A stretch of 64,000 nt of DNA from positions 1 to 64,000 of the forward strand of contig JAFWVK010000106.1 of assembly GCA_017518255.1 (NCBI GenBank), read 5' to 3'. The notes beneath the pieces were generated by a model. That model was not told the origin of the DNA. It saw only the letters and a list, made by a program, of their open reading frames with translations, and made no database searches. A program made the position numbers and the translations under genes. Positions 16,344-24,816 of the stretch are shown piece after piece (position 1 is the first letter of the stretch; the number at the start of each line of letters is the position of its first letter). This DNA is from Oscillospiraceae bacterium (lineage in GTDB: Bacteria; Bacillota; Clostridia; Oscillospirales; Ruminococcaceae).

Positions 16344-16560
16344 TGGGTACAGTGAAAAAAGAATCATTCAGGAACTGTATGGGCATTGTTACGGCTCCGG
16401 ACACTGTCCGGTAGCATAAAATGCCGGAAAACGCAATGGGTACAGTAAAAAAAGAATCATTCGGGAACTGTATGGGCATTGTTACGGCTCCGGACACTGT
16501 CCGGCAGCACAAAATGCCGGAAAACGCAATGGGTACAGTAAAAAAGAATCATTCAGATGC
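16320..16560 (-). repeat. Tandem 93-bp promoter repeat, 2.6 copies (type B)
   Basis: Units start at 16320, 16413 and 16506 (period 93). Each reads, on the plus strand, AGCATAAAATGCCGGAAAAC, GCAATGGGTACAGT, GAAAAAAGAATCATTC, GGAACTGTATGGGCATTG and the perfect palindrome CCGGACACTGTCCGG. It aligns along its length with the 95-bp type-A unit, so both are one family. As 93 is divisible by three, a minus-strand frame stays open across the copies, but there is no sign that it is a gene. These repeats fill most of the 512 bases before the next operon. Confidence 0.88.
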
Positions 16561-16649
16561 CTGCCGGCAGCCCGTCAGCGGAATTTGTGTATTCTGTCGA
16601 AAAGAGCGCACCGAAAATGCTGCCCTTGCATAAAATGGCGCATTTCGTA

Positions 16650-16678
16650 TTGACATCTTTTGGAAGATATGGTATAAT
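16650..16678 (+). promoter_or_regulatory. Promoter of the zinc-ribbon/vWA/PP2C/kinase operon
   Basis: TTGACA (16650-16655), 17 bases, TATAAT (16673-16678), extended -10 TGG: both hexamers match consensus. It lies 92 bases before the first start codon. Confidence 0.85.
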
Positions 16679-16770
16679 ATTTATACATATTTTATTGTGG
16701 CGGATTGTGCACTTTCATCCGTGCTGATCCGTATATCACACGCAAAATCAACGGAAAAGAGGAATGATCA

Positions 16771-17919
16771 ATGGGCTATTTCGGCACCTGCGCAGCCTGC
16801 GGCGCAGATCTTGAAGAAGATGCACGCTTTTGTGTCATCTGCGGTGCAAAAGTAACCGCACCGCCTCCCGCCCCCGCCCCTGCACATACTCCTTCCTTCT
16901 GCACATTCTGCGGCGCAAAGCTGCTTGAAAACTCATCGTTCTGCGTCAACTGCGGCATGCCGGTTCACAGTAAGGCTGCTCCGGCACCTGCGCCGCTCCC
17001 GCCGGCTCCGTCGGCTCCGGTTCAGGCTCCTGCACCGGTACCCGCAACCGTGCAGCCGCCTCAGAATCCGGCTTATCCGGGCGGATTCTATGATGCTCCG
17101 GCGCCTACGGCACATCATTCGGGTTATCCGGGCGGTTTTTATGACGCGCCCGCACCGGCTCCCGCTGAGCCTGCACCGGCTCCGGAGGTTCCCGGCAGCT
17201 ATTATGACACGCCTGCACCGGCTCCCGCTGAGCCTGCACCGGCTCCCATTCCTGAAGTTCCCGGCGGCTATTATGACACGCCTGCACCGGCTCCCGCTGA
17301 GCCTGCACCGGCTCCGGAGGTTCCCGGCGGTTATTATGACGCGCCCGCACCGGCTCCCGCTGAGCCTGCACCCGTTCCGGAGATTTCCGGCGGCTATTAT
17401 GACGCGCCCGCACCGGCTCCTGCTGAGCCTGTGCCCGCTCCGGAGGTTCCCGGCGGCTATTATGACACGCCTGCACCGGCTCCCGCTGAGCCTGCGCCCG
17501 CTCCGGAGGTTCCCGGCGGCTATTATGACGCGCCCGCACCGGCTCCCGCTGAGCCTGCACCGGCTCCGGAGATTTCCGACGGTTATTATGACGCGCCCGC
17601 ACCGGCTCCCGTTGAGCCTGCACCGGCTCCGGAGATTTCCGGCGGCTATTATGACACACCTACACCGGCTCCCGCTGAGCCTGCGCCCGCTCCGGAGGTT
17701 CCCGGCGGCTATTTTGATGCACCCGCACCGGCTCCCGTTGAGCCTGTGCCCGCTCCGGAAATTCCCGGCGGCTATTTTGACACTCCTGCGCCGGCTCCCG
17801 TTGAGCCTGCGCCCGTTCCGGAAACTCCGAAGCCTGCCGAAAAGCCGGTTCCCGAAAAACCGGAGCCTGTCCGTCATCAGAGCGCTCTGTTTATTCAGGC
17901 GGACGATTTTGATGTCTGA
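16771..17919 (+). CDS. Double zinc-ribbon protein with twelve 21-residue Pro/Ala repeats
   Basis: A 382-residue cytoplasmic-type protein of unknown function. Two zinc ribbons come first (Cys7/10/21/24 and Cys44/47/58/61, both CxxC-x10-CxxC). A Pro/Ala linker leads into about twelve tandem 21-residue units of the form PGGYYDAPAPAPAEPAPAPE (about residues 95-350), then a short acidic end. The repeats are encoded by a 63-bp minisatellite. Each unit has a YYD or YFD, a possible docking or modification site (inference). First gene of the seven-gene signalling operon; AGAGGA precedes the ATG. Confidence 0.85.
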   Translation: MGYFGTCAACGADLEEDARFCVICGAKVTAPPPAPAPAHTPSFCTFCGAKLLENSSFCVNCGMPVHSKAAPAPAPLPPAPSAPVQAPAPVPATVQPPQNPAYPGGFYDAPAPTAHHSGYPGGFYDAPAPAPAEPAPAPEVPGSYYDTPAPAPAEPAPAPIPEVPGGYYDTPAPAPAEPAPAPEVPGGYYDAPAPAPAEPAPVPEISGGYYDAPAPAPAEPVPAPEVPGGYYDTPAPAPAEPAPAPEVPGGYYDAPAPAPAEPAPAPEISDGYYDAPAPAPVEPAPAPEISGGYYDTPTPAPAEPAPAPEVPGGYFDAPAPAPVEPVPAPEIPGGYFDTPAPAPVEPAPVPETPKPAEKPVPEKPEPVRHQSALFIQADDFDV

Positions 17920-17994
17920 CCGCAGTTCACACAGATTCTCACTGTACTCCATCATAACTGTCATTCCATATTATCATAAAAAGGTGGCGATCAT

Positions 17995-19719
17995 ATGAAA
18001 TTATTCCGGAAACTTTTCGGCGTTCTGGCTGCCGGACTCTCCGCAGTCATTCTTATGCACGGCGCTGCTGCCGACATCACTCCCCCTCCGCTCGACACTC
18101 CGGCACCGACTTCAAACTCCAGTACACAGCAGATTGAATATGAAGAGGCTCTGACCTTCCTTGACGACACGGAACCGATGCAGAATTTCTACAAGGAAAT
18201 TGATGCCCGGACGGATGCCTATGACGAAAGCACGGACATCGGCAAATTTTTTGCGGAAGCACAGTACAAATTTCACGATGCTTTCGGAACAGCCCTGACA
18301 GAGGAAATCGGCAAGACAACCATGATCATCATTCTGATTGCAGTCATTCTGCTTTCGATGGTCTGGGCAAGCACAGGGCATAAATCATATCCGATTTTTG
18401 CTTCGCTGCTGCTCTTCCTGCTGATGAACGGCCTTTCGATTGCCGAACTGATCTGTGCGGCAACCGGCGGAGAAACCGCTGTTTTCAAGGCGGTTCCGGT
18501 CTGGCTGAATGCAGTTGTCTTCCTGCTGTCTGCGGTTGTCGTCTTCTTCTGTTTCAAGCGCAGACGCTTCTCGGCATTCATCACAATGACGGTATGTACC
18601 CTGCCGCTGACGATGCTCGGCGGATGGCTGATTCTCAGGGAACAGATCGTCAATGCATACGCGGTCTGGCTCGGTTACCGTCCGTCCCTTCCCAACATTG
18701 CCGACTCTGAATCAGCCGGGACAACCCTGACTGTTTTAGCAATCATCTTCTTCTCGTTCAGCATCGGGCTTTCCGTGATTCTTTCCCTGCTGGGCGCGAA
18801 ATTCAAGAAGCAGTTCCTGATGGTTGCCACTTCCCTGACCTTCGGCTCGCTTGCCGGTTATCTGCTCGCTGCACTGATTACAAAGACCTCAAAGCTCTCT
18901 TTGATGAGTTATCTGGCAATGGGTCTTCTCGTGCTCGGCGGCTTCCTGCTTCAGCTTTATATCGGTCACGGATTCTTAGAACAGAAGGCACAGAAGAAAG
19001 CTGCATCTGTCCGCGCAGAGGAATTCCCGCCGCAGGAGGCATATGCCCCCGATTTCGGTCCGCAAAACGGATTTGCACCGGCGCCCGGCGCAGATGCTTA
19101 TCCCGCACCGGCTGCTCCGTCTTTCCCCGGCAATCACGCGGCAGAGCCATTCGCACCGTCCGTACAGCAGCCGGCATACCCGTCTTACCCCGAACAGTCT
19201 GCTGCTCCTGAGGAACCGGCTGCGGTTCCTTTCGCAGAAGCTCCGGCTGAACCGAAAGCCGCTTTCTGCACAGTCTGCGGCGAACCGATGGATCCCGATG
19301 CCGTATTCTGCACATCCTGCGGCGCGAAAAAGGGAAGCAATGCCCCGCAGCCTGCACCTTCCCAGCCGGAAGCACCGCAGTCTGAATCCCCTGCCGCAGT
19401 GCCCGAAACGGAAAATGCTTCCGAACCTTCTGCATTTACCGATCCCTTTACCGGTCTTCCGGAACAGCCGGCTCCCGAATCGCCGCTCCCGAAAATCCCG
19501 GATGAACCGAAAGATGTTTCCAACCAGTTCTCGCGCAGTATGCGGGAAAAGGCACGTCAGGCAGAACAGGATTCCGCAGGTGCAGGCGGTCCCGTCATCC
19601 GTATGGGAACCGGCGAGCCGAAGCCGGAGGACGAAACCGGTCTGGTGCTGCATTTTGAAAAAAAGCAGAAAAAAACCAGCACCGGCGAGGATGTGTTCGA
19701 TCAGGATGACGGATTCTGA
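17995..19719 (+). CDS. Seven-helix membrane protein with C-terminal zinc ribbon
   Basis: A 574-residue membrane protein. A signal-like N-terminus (1-27) is followed by a short exposed segment, then seven predicted helices between about residues 104 and 320 (for example TTMIIILIAVILLSMVWAS and LSLMSYLAMGLLVLGGFLLQ). A long Pro/Ala-rich cytoplasmic tail contains one zinc ribbon (Cys425/428/439/442) and ends in a charged region, DETGLVLHFEKKQKKT. The zinc ribbon resembles those of the preceding and later genes, suggesting a shared partner. Family not recognised. The ATG follows AAAAGGTGGCGATCAT. Confidence 0.75.
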   Translation: MKLFRKLFGVLAAGLSAVILMHGAAADITPPPLDTPAPTSNSSTQQIEYEEALTFLDDTEPMQNFYKEIDARTDAYDESTDIGKFFAEAQYKFHDAFGTALTEEIGKTTMIIILIAVILLSMVWASTGHKSYPIFASLLLFLLMNGLSIAELICAATGGETAVFKAVPVWLNAVVFLLSAVVVFFCFKRRRFSAFITMTVCTLPLTMLGGWLILREQIVNAYAVWLGYRPSLPNIADSESAGTTLTVLAIIFFSFSIGLSVILSLLGAKFKKQFLMVATSLTFGSLAGYLLAALITKTSKLSLMSYLAMGLLVLGGFLLQLYIGHGFLEQKAQKKAASVRAEEFPPQEAYAPDFGPQNGFAPAPGADAYPAPAAPSFPGNHAAEPFAPSVQQPAYPSYPEQSAAPEEPAAVPFAEAPAEPKAAFCTVCGEPMDPDAVFCTSCGAKKGSNAPQPAPSQPEAPQSESPAAVPETENASEPSAFTDPFTGLPEQPAPESPLPKIPDEPKDVSNQFSRSMREKARQAEQDSAGAGGPVIRMGTGEPKPEDETGLVLHFEKKQKKTSTGEDVFDQDDGF

Positions 19720-19799
19720 TTGACAGTCTGCGGAGCACCTATTGTATCAAACGGCAGAAATGCCGGTCTGAATATATCTGAATGAAAGGAACTGTAACC

Positions 19800-20486
19800 A
19801 TGGGAAGCAATTTCAAAGCGACCTACCATGTTGACCTTGTGTTCGTCATTGACGCGACGGGAAGCATGACAGATCTGCTCGACCTTGTTAAAACCAATGC
19901 ACTGAATTTCTATCCGGATCTGATGCGCGTCATGGAAGAAAAGAAGAAAATCATTGATGCCCTGCGCATTAAGGTCGTCGCATTCCGCGACTATGTCGAA
20001 GACCGTGAGGACGCGATGCTGCGCACGAACTTCTTTAACCTTCCGGCGGATGATATGATCTTCCGCGAAACCGTCAATTCCATCGAAGCCTTCGGCGGCG
20101 GAGATGAACCGGAGGACGGTCTGGAGGCGCTTGCCTTCGCAATCCGTTCCAAATGGTCGGACGGCGGTGTCAGACGCAGACAGATTATCGTTGTCTGGTC
20201 CGATGCCTCCACGCATCCGATCGGCTACGCAAGAGGCGCATATAATTATCCGAAAACCATGGCGGAAAGCTTTGATGAGCTGACCAAATGGTGGGGCGAC
20301 AAAAAGGACGGCGGCTATATGGAGGATAACGCCAAGCGTCTGATTATGTATACCCCCGATGTTCCGGGCTGGAGCGATATCACTAAGACCTGGAACAACG
20401 TCATCCACTTTATGTCCGAGGCTGGCAGAGGTCTGGAGGAAGCCGATTACCACCAGATCATCAATGCCATTGCCAACAGTATCTGA
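19800..20486 (+). CDS. von Willebrand factor A domain protein (TerY-like)
   Basis: A 228-residue vWA protein. VDLVFVIDATGSM supplies the MIDAS metal site (Asp18, Thr20, Ser22), FRDYVEDREDAM the second part, and FGGGDEPEDGLEALAFAI and IIVVWSDASTHPIG the third Asp and later strand. vWA proteins of this size occur in TerY-P modules, always with a PP2C phosphatase and a kinase, as here. Start at ATG 19800, ten bases after AAAGGA; an earlier in-frame ATG at 19782 lies before that site. Two bases separate it from the phosphatase gene. Confidence 0.88.
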   Translation: MGSNFKATYHVDLVFVIDATGSMTDLLDLVKTNALNFYPDLMRVMEEKKKIIDALRIKVVAFRDYVEDREDAMLRTNFFNLPADDMIFRETVNSIEAFGGGDEPEDGLEALAFAIRSKWSDGGVRRRQIIVVWSDASTHPIGYARGAYNYPKTMAESFDELTKWWGDKKDGGYMEDNAKRLIMYTPDVPGWSDITKTWNNVIHFMSEAGRGLEEADYHQIINAIANSI

Positions 20487-20488
20487 TT

Positions 20489-21496
20489 ATGGCTGCGATG
20501 AATTACGCCCAGCAGGGGCAGCCGGTCAATGCGCTTCCGGATCTTGTGATCTGTGCCTCCAAGGAGCGCATCAAGGGAGCGGGCGAAGACGCCTTCTCCT
20601 TCCAGTTCTCCGTAAACAAAACCAATACCGGCTATATCGCCGTCTTTGACGGCTGCGGCGGTATGGGTGCGCAAAAATATCAAAAGGCAAAAAATTTCAG
20701 CGGCGCACGTCTTGCCTCCAATATCGCGGCAGATATTGTAGACCGCTTCTACGCTTCTCCGAAAGACGGATTCCGCTTTGACGGAAAAGATGCTGAACGG
20801 CTGGAGCAAAAACTGAAATCCGTTCTTCAGACCGTCAAGCAGGAAATCGGTGAGCATTCTTCGCTCGCAATCGGCGGCGACCTCTTCCGCGAGCTGCCGA
20901 CAACCGCCAGCATCATCGCCTCCAAGCCCGGCCTCGACGGCAGTGTGTTCTGCGAATACATCTGGGCGGGCGATTCCAGAGGCTATATGCTGAACCTCGA
21001 CGGCATCTGCCAGATTACCGAAGATGACCTCGAAACCGAAGAGGATGCCTACTCCAATTTGCAGAGCGATGCCCGTCTCTCCAATGTCGTCAACGCCGAT
21101 AAGGCATTCACGCTTCATGAAAAAGCCATCAAGCTCGGACAGCCGGTTATGCTCATAACCGCAACGGACGGCTGCTTCGGCTATCTGCGGACTCCGATGC
21201 ACTTCCAGCATCTGCTGCTCAATACGCTGATGCGTTCGACCACTGAAAAAGCATGGGAGCAGAATCTCATCAACGAGCTGGACAAAACCGCCGGCGATGA
21301 CTGCGCACTCGTGATTGCAATTTACGGCTGCGGCAGCTTCGAGGAATGCAAGCGCATGTTCATGAAGCTCTACGGTATGCACAATACCAAGTACATCAAG
21401 CCGCTCGCAAATGACGACAGTGAAGAAAATGCTGCTGCCCTGTGGCAGAAATTCAAACCGATGTATTACAGGGAAAATGTCGAGAAAAGACGGTGA
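20489..21496 (+). CDS. PP2C-type Ser/Thr protein phosphatase
   Basis: A 335-residue metal-dependent phosphatase. Acidic residues of the two-metal site are visible: AVFDGCGGMG (Asp54, with the DGxGG core), IWAGDSRGYML (Asp162), ITATDGCFGYL, and AGDDCALVIAIYG (Asp270/271). It likely reverses phosphorylation by the kinase encoded directly downstream. The start lies two bases after the vWA stop with no clear ribosome site, so translation is probably coupled; ATG codon 4 is an alternative start. Confidence 0.87.
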   Translation: MAAMNYAQQGQPVNALPDLVICASKERIKGAGEDAFSFQFSVNKTNTGYIAVFDGCGGMGAQKYQKAKNFSGARLASNIAADIVDRFYASPKDGFRFDGKDAERLEQKLKSVLQTVKQEIGEHSSLAIGGDLFRELPTTASIIASKPGLDGSVFCEYIWAGDSRGYMLNLDGICQITEDDLETEEDAYSNLQSDARLSNVVNADKAFTLHEKAIKLGQPVMLITATDGCFGYLRTPMHFQHLLLNTLMRSTTEKAWEQNLINELDKTAGDDCALVIAIYGCGSFEECKRMFMKLYGMHNTKYIKPLANDDSEENAAALWQKFKPMYYRENVEKRR

Positions 21497-21506
21497 AATC
21501 TGAATC

Positions 21507-22523
21507 ATGGCTTTGGTAATTGACAAAAGGCTGACCGCCGAGCGGCCGCCGGAGGAAAATCCGCCGGCTGAATTCCAGCCCTACAATATCGGCGAATTCA
21601 CACTCAAGGCTCCCATGACCAGCAACAAAAGCGGTTTTTCCAAATGGGGCTTCTGCTGGAAGGGCGATACGGAATTCTTTATCAAGGAGTTTCTCTCCCC
21701 GGTTTACCCGGATGATACCGTGGAACTGAATACCGCAATGCGCGAAAGGCGTATTGAGGAATGCATTCACTGGTTTGAACAGAAAAGTCACATCTACAAT
21801 ACGATTGTGTCTGCACAAACCGGAAATCTGGTTGTTCCGGTCTCCTTCTTCAAATACAAAAGCAGATTCTATCTCGTCACGCAGAAAGTTTCCGAGACTG
21901 CAATGGATTTTTCCATTCTGAGCAGATTCGATATGCAGCGGAAACTCATTGTCATGAAGGTTCTCGCAAACAGCTTTGCAAAGCTTGCGGAACACAATGT
22001 CGTGCATGCCGATGTCAAGCCGGACAATCTGCTGATTAAACAGACAAACGGCGGTTTCTTTACAATCAAGATCATCGACTTTGATGCGAGCTATCTTGCG
22101 GATCTTCCTCCTGAACCGGATGAGATTCAGGGCGACACCGTCTATTATGCACCGGAAACGCTGCTTTACATCATCGGAGAAAAGGTGACACTTTCCCCGA
22201 AGATTGACGTATTTGCCATGGGCATCATCTTTCACCAGCTGCTGACCGGACGTATGCCGATTATCAAACCGGAATATGACTATATCTACGAGTCGATTCT
22301 GAGCGGTGACGAACCGCTGCTGGATCCCTCACTCCCGGAAAACTACAAAAAGCTGCTGAAAGGAATGCTGCAAAAGGAGCCCGAAAACCGGCTCACAATG
22401 CAGCAGGTCTTTGACGAACTGACAAAGATTCAGGAAACCGATTCCGCACAGCCAACGGCTCCTCCTGCGGGACAGCCCGAAAAAAGAGGCTTCCTGAATG
22501 CGACCGAAGACGATTTATGGTGA
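21507..22523 (+). CDS. Ser/Thr protein kinase-like protein with altered catalytic motifs
   Basis: A 338-residue protein-kinase fold. FFIKEF gives the ATP-binding Lys60. The catalytic loop reads HADVKPDN (167-174), keeping Asp169, Lys171 and Asn174 but with Ala for Arg, so it is a non-RD kinase. The magnesium motif is DFD (191-193) instead of DFG. YYAPE and KIDVFAMGIIFHQLLTGRMP follow as normal. The glycine-rich loop is poor. It may be weakly active, regulated differently, or a pseudokinase. It follows the PP2C gene by ten bases. Confidence 0.85.
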   Translation: MALVIDKRLTAERPPEENPPAEFQPYNIGEFTLKAPMTSNKSGFSKWGFCWKGDTEFFIKEFLSPVYPDDTVELNTAMRERRIEECIHWFEQKSHIYNTIVSAQTGNLVVPVSFFKYKSRFYLVTQKVSETAMDFSILSRFDMQRKLIVMKVLANSFAKLAEHNVVHADVKPDNLLIKQTNGGFFTIKIIDFDASYLADLPPEPDEIQGDTVYYAPETLLYIIGEKVTLSPKIDVFAMGIIFHQLLTGRMPIIKPEYDYIYESILSGDEPLLDPSLPENYKKLLKGMLQKEPENRLTMQQVFDELTKIQETDSAQPTAPPAGQPEKRGFLNATEDDLW

Positions 22524-22534
22524 GGTAATCAAAT

Positions 22535-23008
22535 ATGTGGATATGCAGTAAATGTAAAAAAGGAAATCAGGATATCACCTCGTTCTGCACCTGCGGTGCA
22601 GAACGGATGTGGGTCTGTTCAACCTGTGAAACGCTGAACCCGGTTTCTGCCGGAATCTGTTCTGTCTGCGGCTCACAGAAGCCGGCGATTCAGCCGCCGC
22701 AGCAGACTCCGGCGGGAAACAGCTTCGGCGGATCCATGGCAGCACCGCAGCCGGCACCTGCCCGCGCAGCATCTGCCGCTCCGGTACCGGTACCGATGCC
22801 CGCCGCCGCTCCGTCTTCCGCTCCGGCTCCCGCACCGGTCTCCTCTCCGGCTCCTGCATCCGCAGCAGCTTCATCCTATTACGATGAGCCCTCTGCCGCA
22901 ACCGAGGCTGCCGCAAAAAAACGGAAGCGCATCCGGACCGGTCTGGTAATCGCAAATGTCGCTCTGTTCGCCGCGAATGTTGTCGGCTTAATTCTGATTA
23001 TGAGGTAA
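22535..23008 (+). CDS. Tail-anchored double zinc-ribbon protein
   Basis: A 157-residue protein of unknown function. Two Cys clusters open it (CSKCKKGNQDITSFCTCGAE and CSTCETLNPVSAGICSVCGS), the first with CxC instead of CxxC at its second half. An 80-residue Ala/Pro-rich linker follows, then a basic patch KKRKRIRTG and a single C-terminal helix (LVIANVALFAANVVGLILIM). The predicted topology is zinc ribbons in the cytoplasm held at the membrane. Gap to the kinase gene is 11 bases. Confidence 0.8.
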   Translation: MWICSKCKKGNQDITSFCTCGAERMWVCSTCETLNPVSAGICSVCGSQKPAIQPPQQTPAGNSFGGSMAAPQPAPARAASAAPVPVPMPAAAPSSAPAPAPVSSPAPASAAASSYYDEPSAATEAAAKKRKRIRTGLVIANVALFAANVVGLILIMR

Positions 23009-23015
23009 ATACCTG

Positions 23016-24230
23016 ATGGAAAATAAAGAACTCTCTGCCAAGCGTGCGACCAGCATCCGCCGCAACAGCTTTGAACAAACACTCCCCTCCGAAGTACGGG
23101 ATGTCATCGACCGCGTGATGCCGCGCGGTGACGCAGACCGTCTGTCCGCAGGGGCAAAATCCGCGGGATTTGCCGCATCTGCATTCGGGGCATCTGCTTC
23201 TGCATCCCCGGCAGCAAGATCCGCAGCATCCGCCCCGCGCAGACCCGCAGCCGGCATGAACTGGGATCCGGTTGCACATGCAGCAGCATCTGCTCCTGCT
23301 CCGCGTCCGAAGCCGGTACCGAAGCCGCAGGAACCCGTTGCGCATAAGGCTCCGCCTCCTTCCCGCGTGCAGGAGAAAGAACCGATCGGATTCCGGGAAA
23401 TCGGCAATCAGAACTCCGGCGGCTTCAAAAAGATTGCGCTGATTATTGCAGCCATCGCTGCATGTGCAGCAGTCGGAATCATCGCAGCACTCAAATTCGC
23501 AAAGGGCAAGGATAAGCCTGAGACCGGCGCATCATCCGGCAGTGAAATCAGCGTTGCCGAGCTGAGCTCCGGTGAGGACGGCACGGAAACCACAACCTCC
23601 GCGCCCGAAACCACTGCCGCTTCCGAAACCACCACGACAGCCGAAACTACAACCTCCTCCGAGGAAACCACCACGACCGCAACGGAATCCGAAACAACCG
23701 TTACCGAGGCAACCACTTCCTCACAGACCACAACAGAAGCGACTACCACCGTAACACAGCCGCAGAAGGTCACCTTCTCGATAACCGAAAATTCCGCGCA
23801 CTATATGATGGGAAACAACGGCGGCAATTATGCCTATCAGTGGATTGATGACGCCAATCACGGAAAAGGTCTGAAAACCGTCACATGGATGATTAACGTC
23901 CGCGGACAGAAACAGGCAAATGTTTATATCAAAGTAACCAATAACAAAAATATTCTGGAAGGCGAACTGATTGATCCGGAAGGTGTATTTGACGGATACG
24001 GAAATGAAAAAGATGCACTGAGAATAAACACACAGAGAATTATAGAGATGCTGATGAATCTCCAGCCGGGTGAAATCGCAAACAAGGATTTCAAGTTCCC
24101 GGCAAATACCAATCCGTATCAAGATTACTGGGGATATTCACAGTATTACACAGACTGGGTTAAAACAGCTCAAAGGCTTGTCTGGACCGATGTGCAGTCA
24201 TTCCTGACAATGTATGTAGCCGGAAAATAA
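23016..24230 (+). CDS. Single-pass membrane protein with Thr-rich stalk and unknown outer domain
   Basis: A 404-residue protein. The cytoplasmic part (1-137) starts NKELSAKRATSIRRNSFEQT and continues Ala/Pro-rich. One helix (about 138-160, KKIALIIAAIAACAAVGIIA) is followed by a Thr/Glu-rich stalk (about 180-245) and a ~150-residue external domain: ITENSAHYMMGNNGGNYAYQ, then an NVYIKVTNN core, ending WTDVQSFLTMYVAGK. I do not recognise the domain. As the last gene of the operon it could be the sensor or effector that the kinase/phosphatase pair acts on (inference): its N-terminal RRNS and Thr residues are accessible in the cytoplasm. Confidence 0.78.
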   Translation: MENKELSAKRATSIRRNSFEQTLPSEVRDVIDRVMPRGDADRLSAGAKSAGFAASAFGASASASPAARSAASAPRRPAAGMNWDPVAHAAASAPAPRPKPVPKPQEPVAHKAPPPSRVQEKEPIGFREIGNQNSGGFKKIALIIAAIAACAAVGIIAALKFAKGKDKPETGASSGSEISVAELSSGEDGTETTTSAPETTAASETTTTAETTTSSEETTTTATESETTVTEATTSSQTTTEATTTVTQPQKVTFSITENSAHYMMGNNGGNYAYQWIDDANHGKGLKTVTWMINVRGQKQANVYIKVTNNKNILEGELIDPEGVFDGYGNEKDALRINTQRIIEMLMNLQPGEIANKDFKFPANTNPYQDYWGYSQYYTDWVKTAQRLVWTDVQSFLTMYVAGK

Positions 24231-24245
24231 GCACAGTAACGTCAT

Positions 24246-24293
24246 GTCCGGAATCAGCGCGGGATTTCCTGCTGATTCCGGACTCTGCTTTTT
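24246..24293 (+). terminator. Terminator of the signalling operon
   Basis: GTCCGGAATCAGC (24246-24258) and GCTGATTCCGGAC (24271-24283) form a perfect 13-bp stem, followed by TCTGCTTTTT. Confidence 0.88.
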
Positions 24294-24313
24294 GAAAAAA
24301 TATCCGGAAAGGC

Positions 24314-24342
24314 TTGACAAACGGAAAATAATCTGCTATAAT
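24314..24342 (+). promoter_or_regulatory. Promoter of the metal-responsive repressor gene
   Basis: TTGACA (24314-24319), 17 bases, TATAAT (24337-24342), extended -10 TGC. Confidence 0.85.
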
Positions 24343-24350
24343 ACAGTTGA

Positions 24351-24366
24351 TTGAACAACTATTCAA
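24351..24366 (+). promoter_or_regulatory. ArsR/CadC-type operator at the repressor promoter
   Basis: TTGAACAACTATTCAA, an inverted repeat TTGA-N8-TCAA placed eight bases after the -10, where a bound dimer would block transcription. It resembles the TGAA...TTCA sites of the SmtB/CadC family. A related site stands at 24817-24832. Confidence 0.65.
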
Positions 24367-24382
24367 CTATCAGAGGTGCGGT

Positions 24383-24748
24383 ATGAAGAATGAACAACAG
24401 ATTCAGCCCGAATGCGGCTGTGAAACCGTCCATGAGGAAATTGTCAGTCAGGTTCAGGGTAAACTGCTCTCGAAAGAAACATATATTGATCTTGCAACGC
24501 TGTTTAAGCTCTTCGGCGATGCAACGCGGATTCAGCTTCTCCATGCACTCGAACAGCATGAAATGTGTGTCTGTGATCTCGCTGCGCTGCTCGGCGTAAC
24601 CAAATCCGCTATTTCGCACCAGCTCAAGTCCCTGCGGATTGCAAGGCTCGTCAAGTACCGCAGAGACGGGCAGAATGTTTTCTATTCCCTGGCGGATGAC
24701 CATGTTCAGAAAATCCTGGATCTGGGCTACGAACATCTCTCAGAATAA
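24383..24748 (+). CDS. ArsR-family metal-sensing repressor (CadC/SmtB type)
   Basis: A 121-residue winged-helix repressor. DLATLFKLFGDATRIQLLHAL opens the DNA-binding domain; HEMCVCDLAALLGVTKSAISHQLKSL holds the helix-turn-helix and the metal motif CVCD on helix 3. An N-terminal CGCE adds further Cys ligands, as in CadC sensors of Cd2+, Pb2+ or Zn2+. YRRDGQNVFYSLADDHV is the wing. Start at ATG 24383 after GAGGTGCGGT. It controls, very probably, itself and the ATPase gene downstream, since both carry a TTGA-N8-TCAA site. Confidence 0.9.
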   Translation: MKNEQQIQPECGCETVHEEIVSQVQGKLLSKETYIDLATLFKLFGDATRIQLLHALEQHEMCVCDLAALLGVTKSAISHQLKSLRIARLVKYRRDGQNVFYSLADDHVQKILDLGYEHLSE

Positions 24749-24778
24749 TACAAATCCCCTGCCGGCAGCGCAGAATAT

Positions 24779-24800
24779 ATGCCCGGTTCATACCGGGCAT
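24779..24800 (+). terminator. Hairpin between the repressor and ATPase genes
   Basis: ATGCCCGGT, four-base loop, ACCGGGCAT: a perfect 9-bp stem followed by TATACAGG without a T-run. It may trim read-through or stabilise the repressor mRNA end. Confidence 0.4.
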
Positions 24801-24816
24801 TATACAGGAATATTTG

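Noticed and set aside
16279..16512. Minus-strand 77-residue frame across the type-B repeats
   Set aside because: The frame is open because the period (93) is divisible by three; it translates a promoter and spacer, and similar peptides appear wherever this promoter type occurs.
16320..16560. Possible CRISPR array
   Set aside because: Copies are contiguous with no unique spacers, the 93-bp unit is too long, and no cas gene is nearby.
16933..17964. Minus-strand 343-residue frame opposite the zinc-ribbon repeat gene
   Set aside because: It is open only because the 63-bp repeats lack stops on both strands; no start signals and no recognisable domain.
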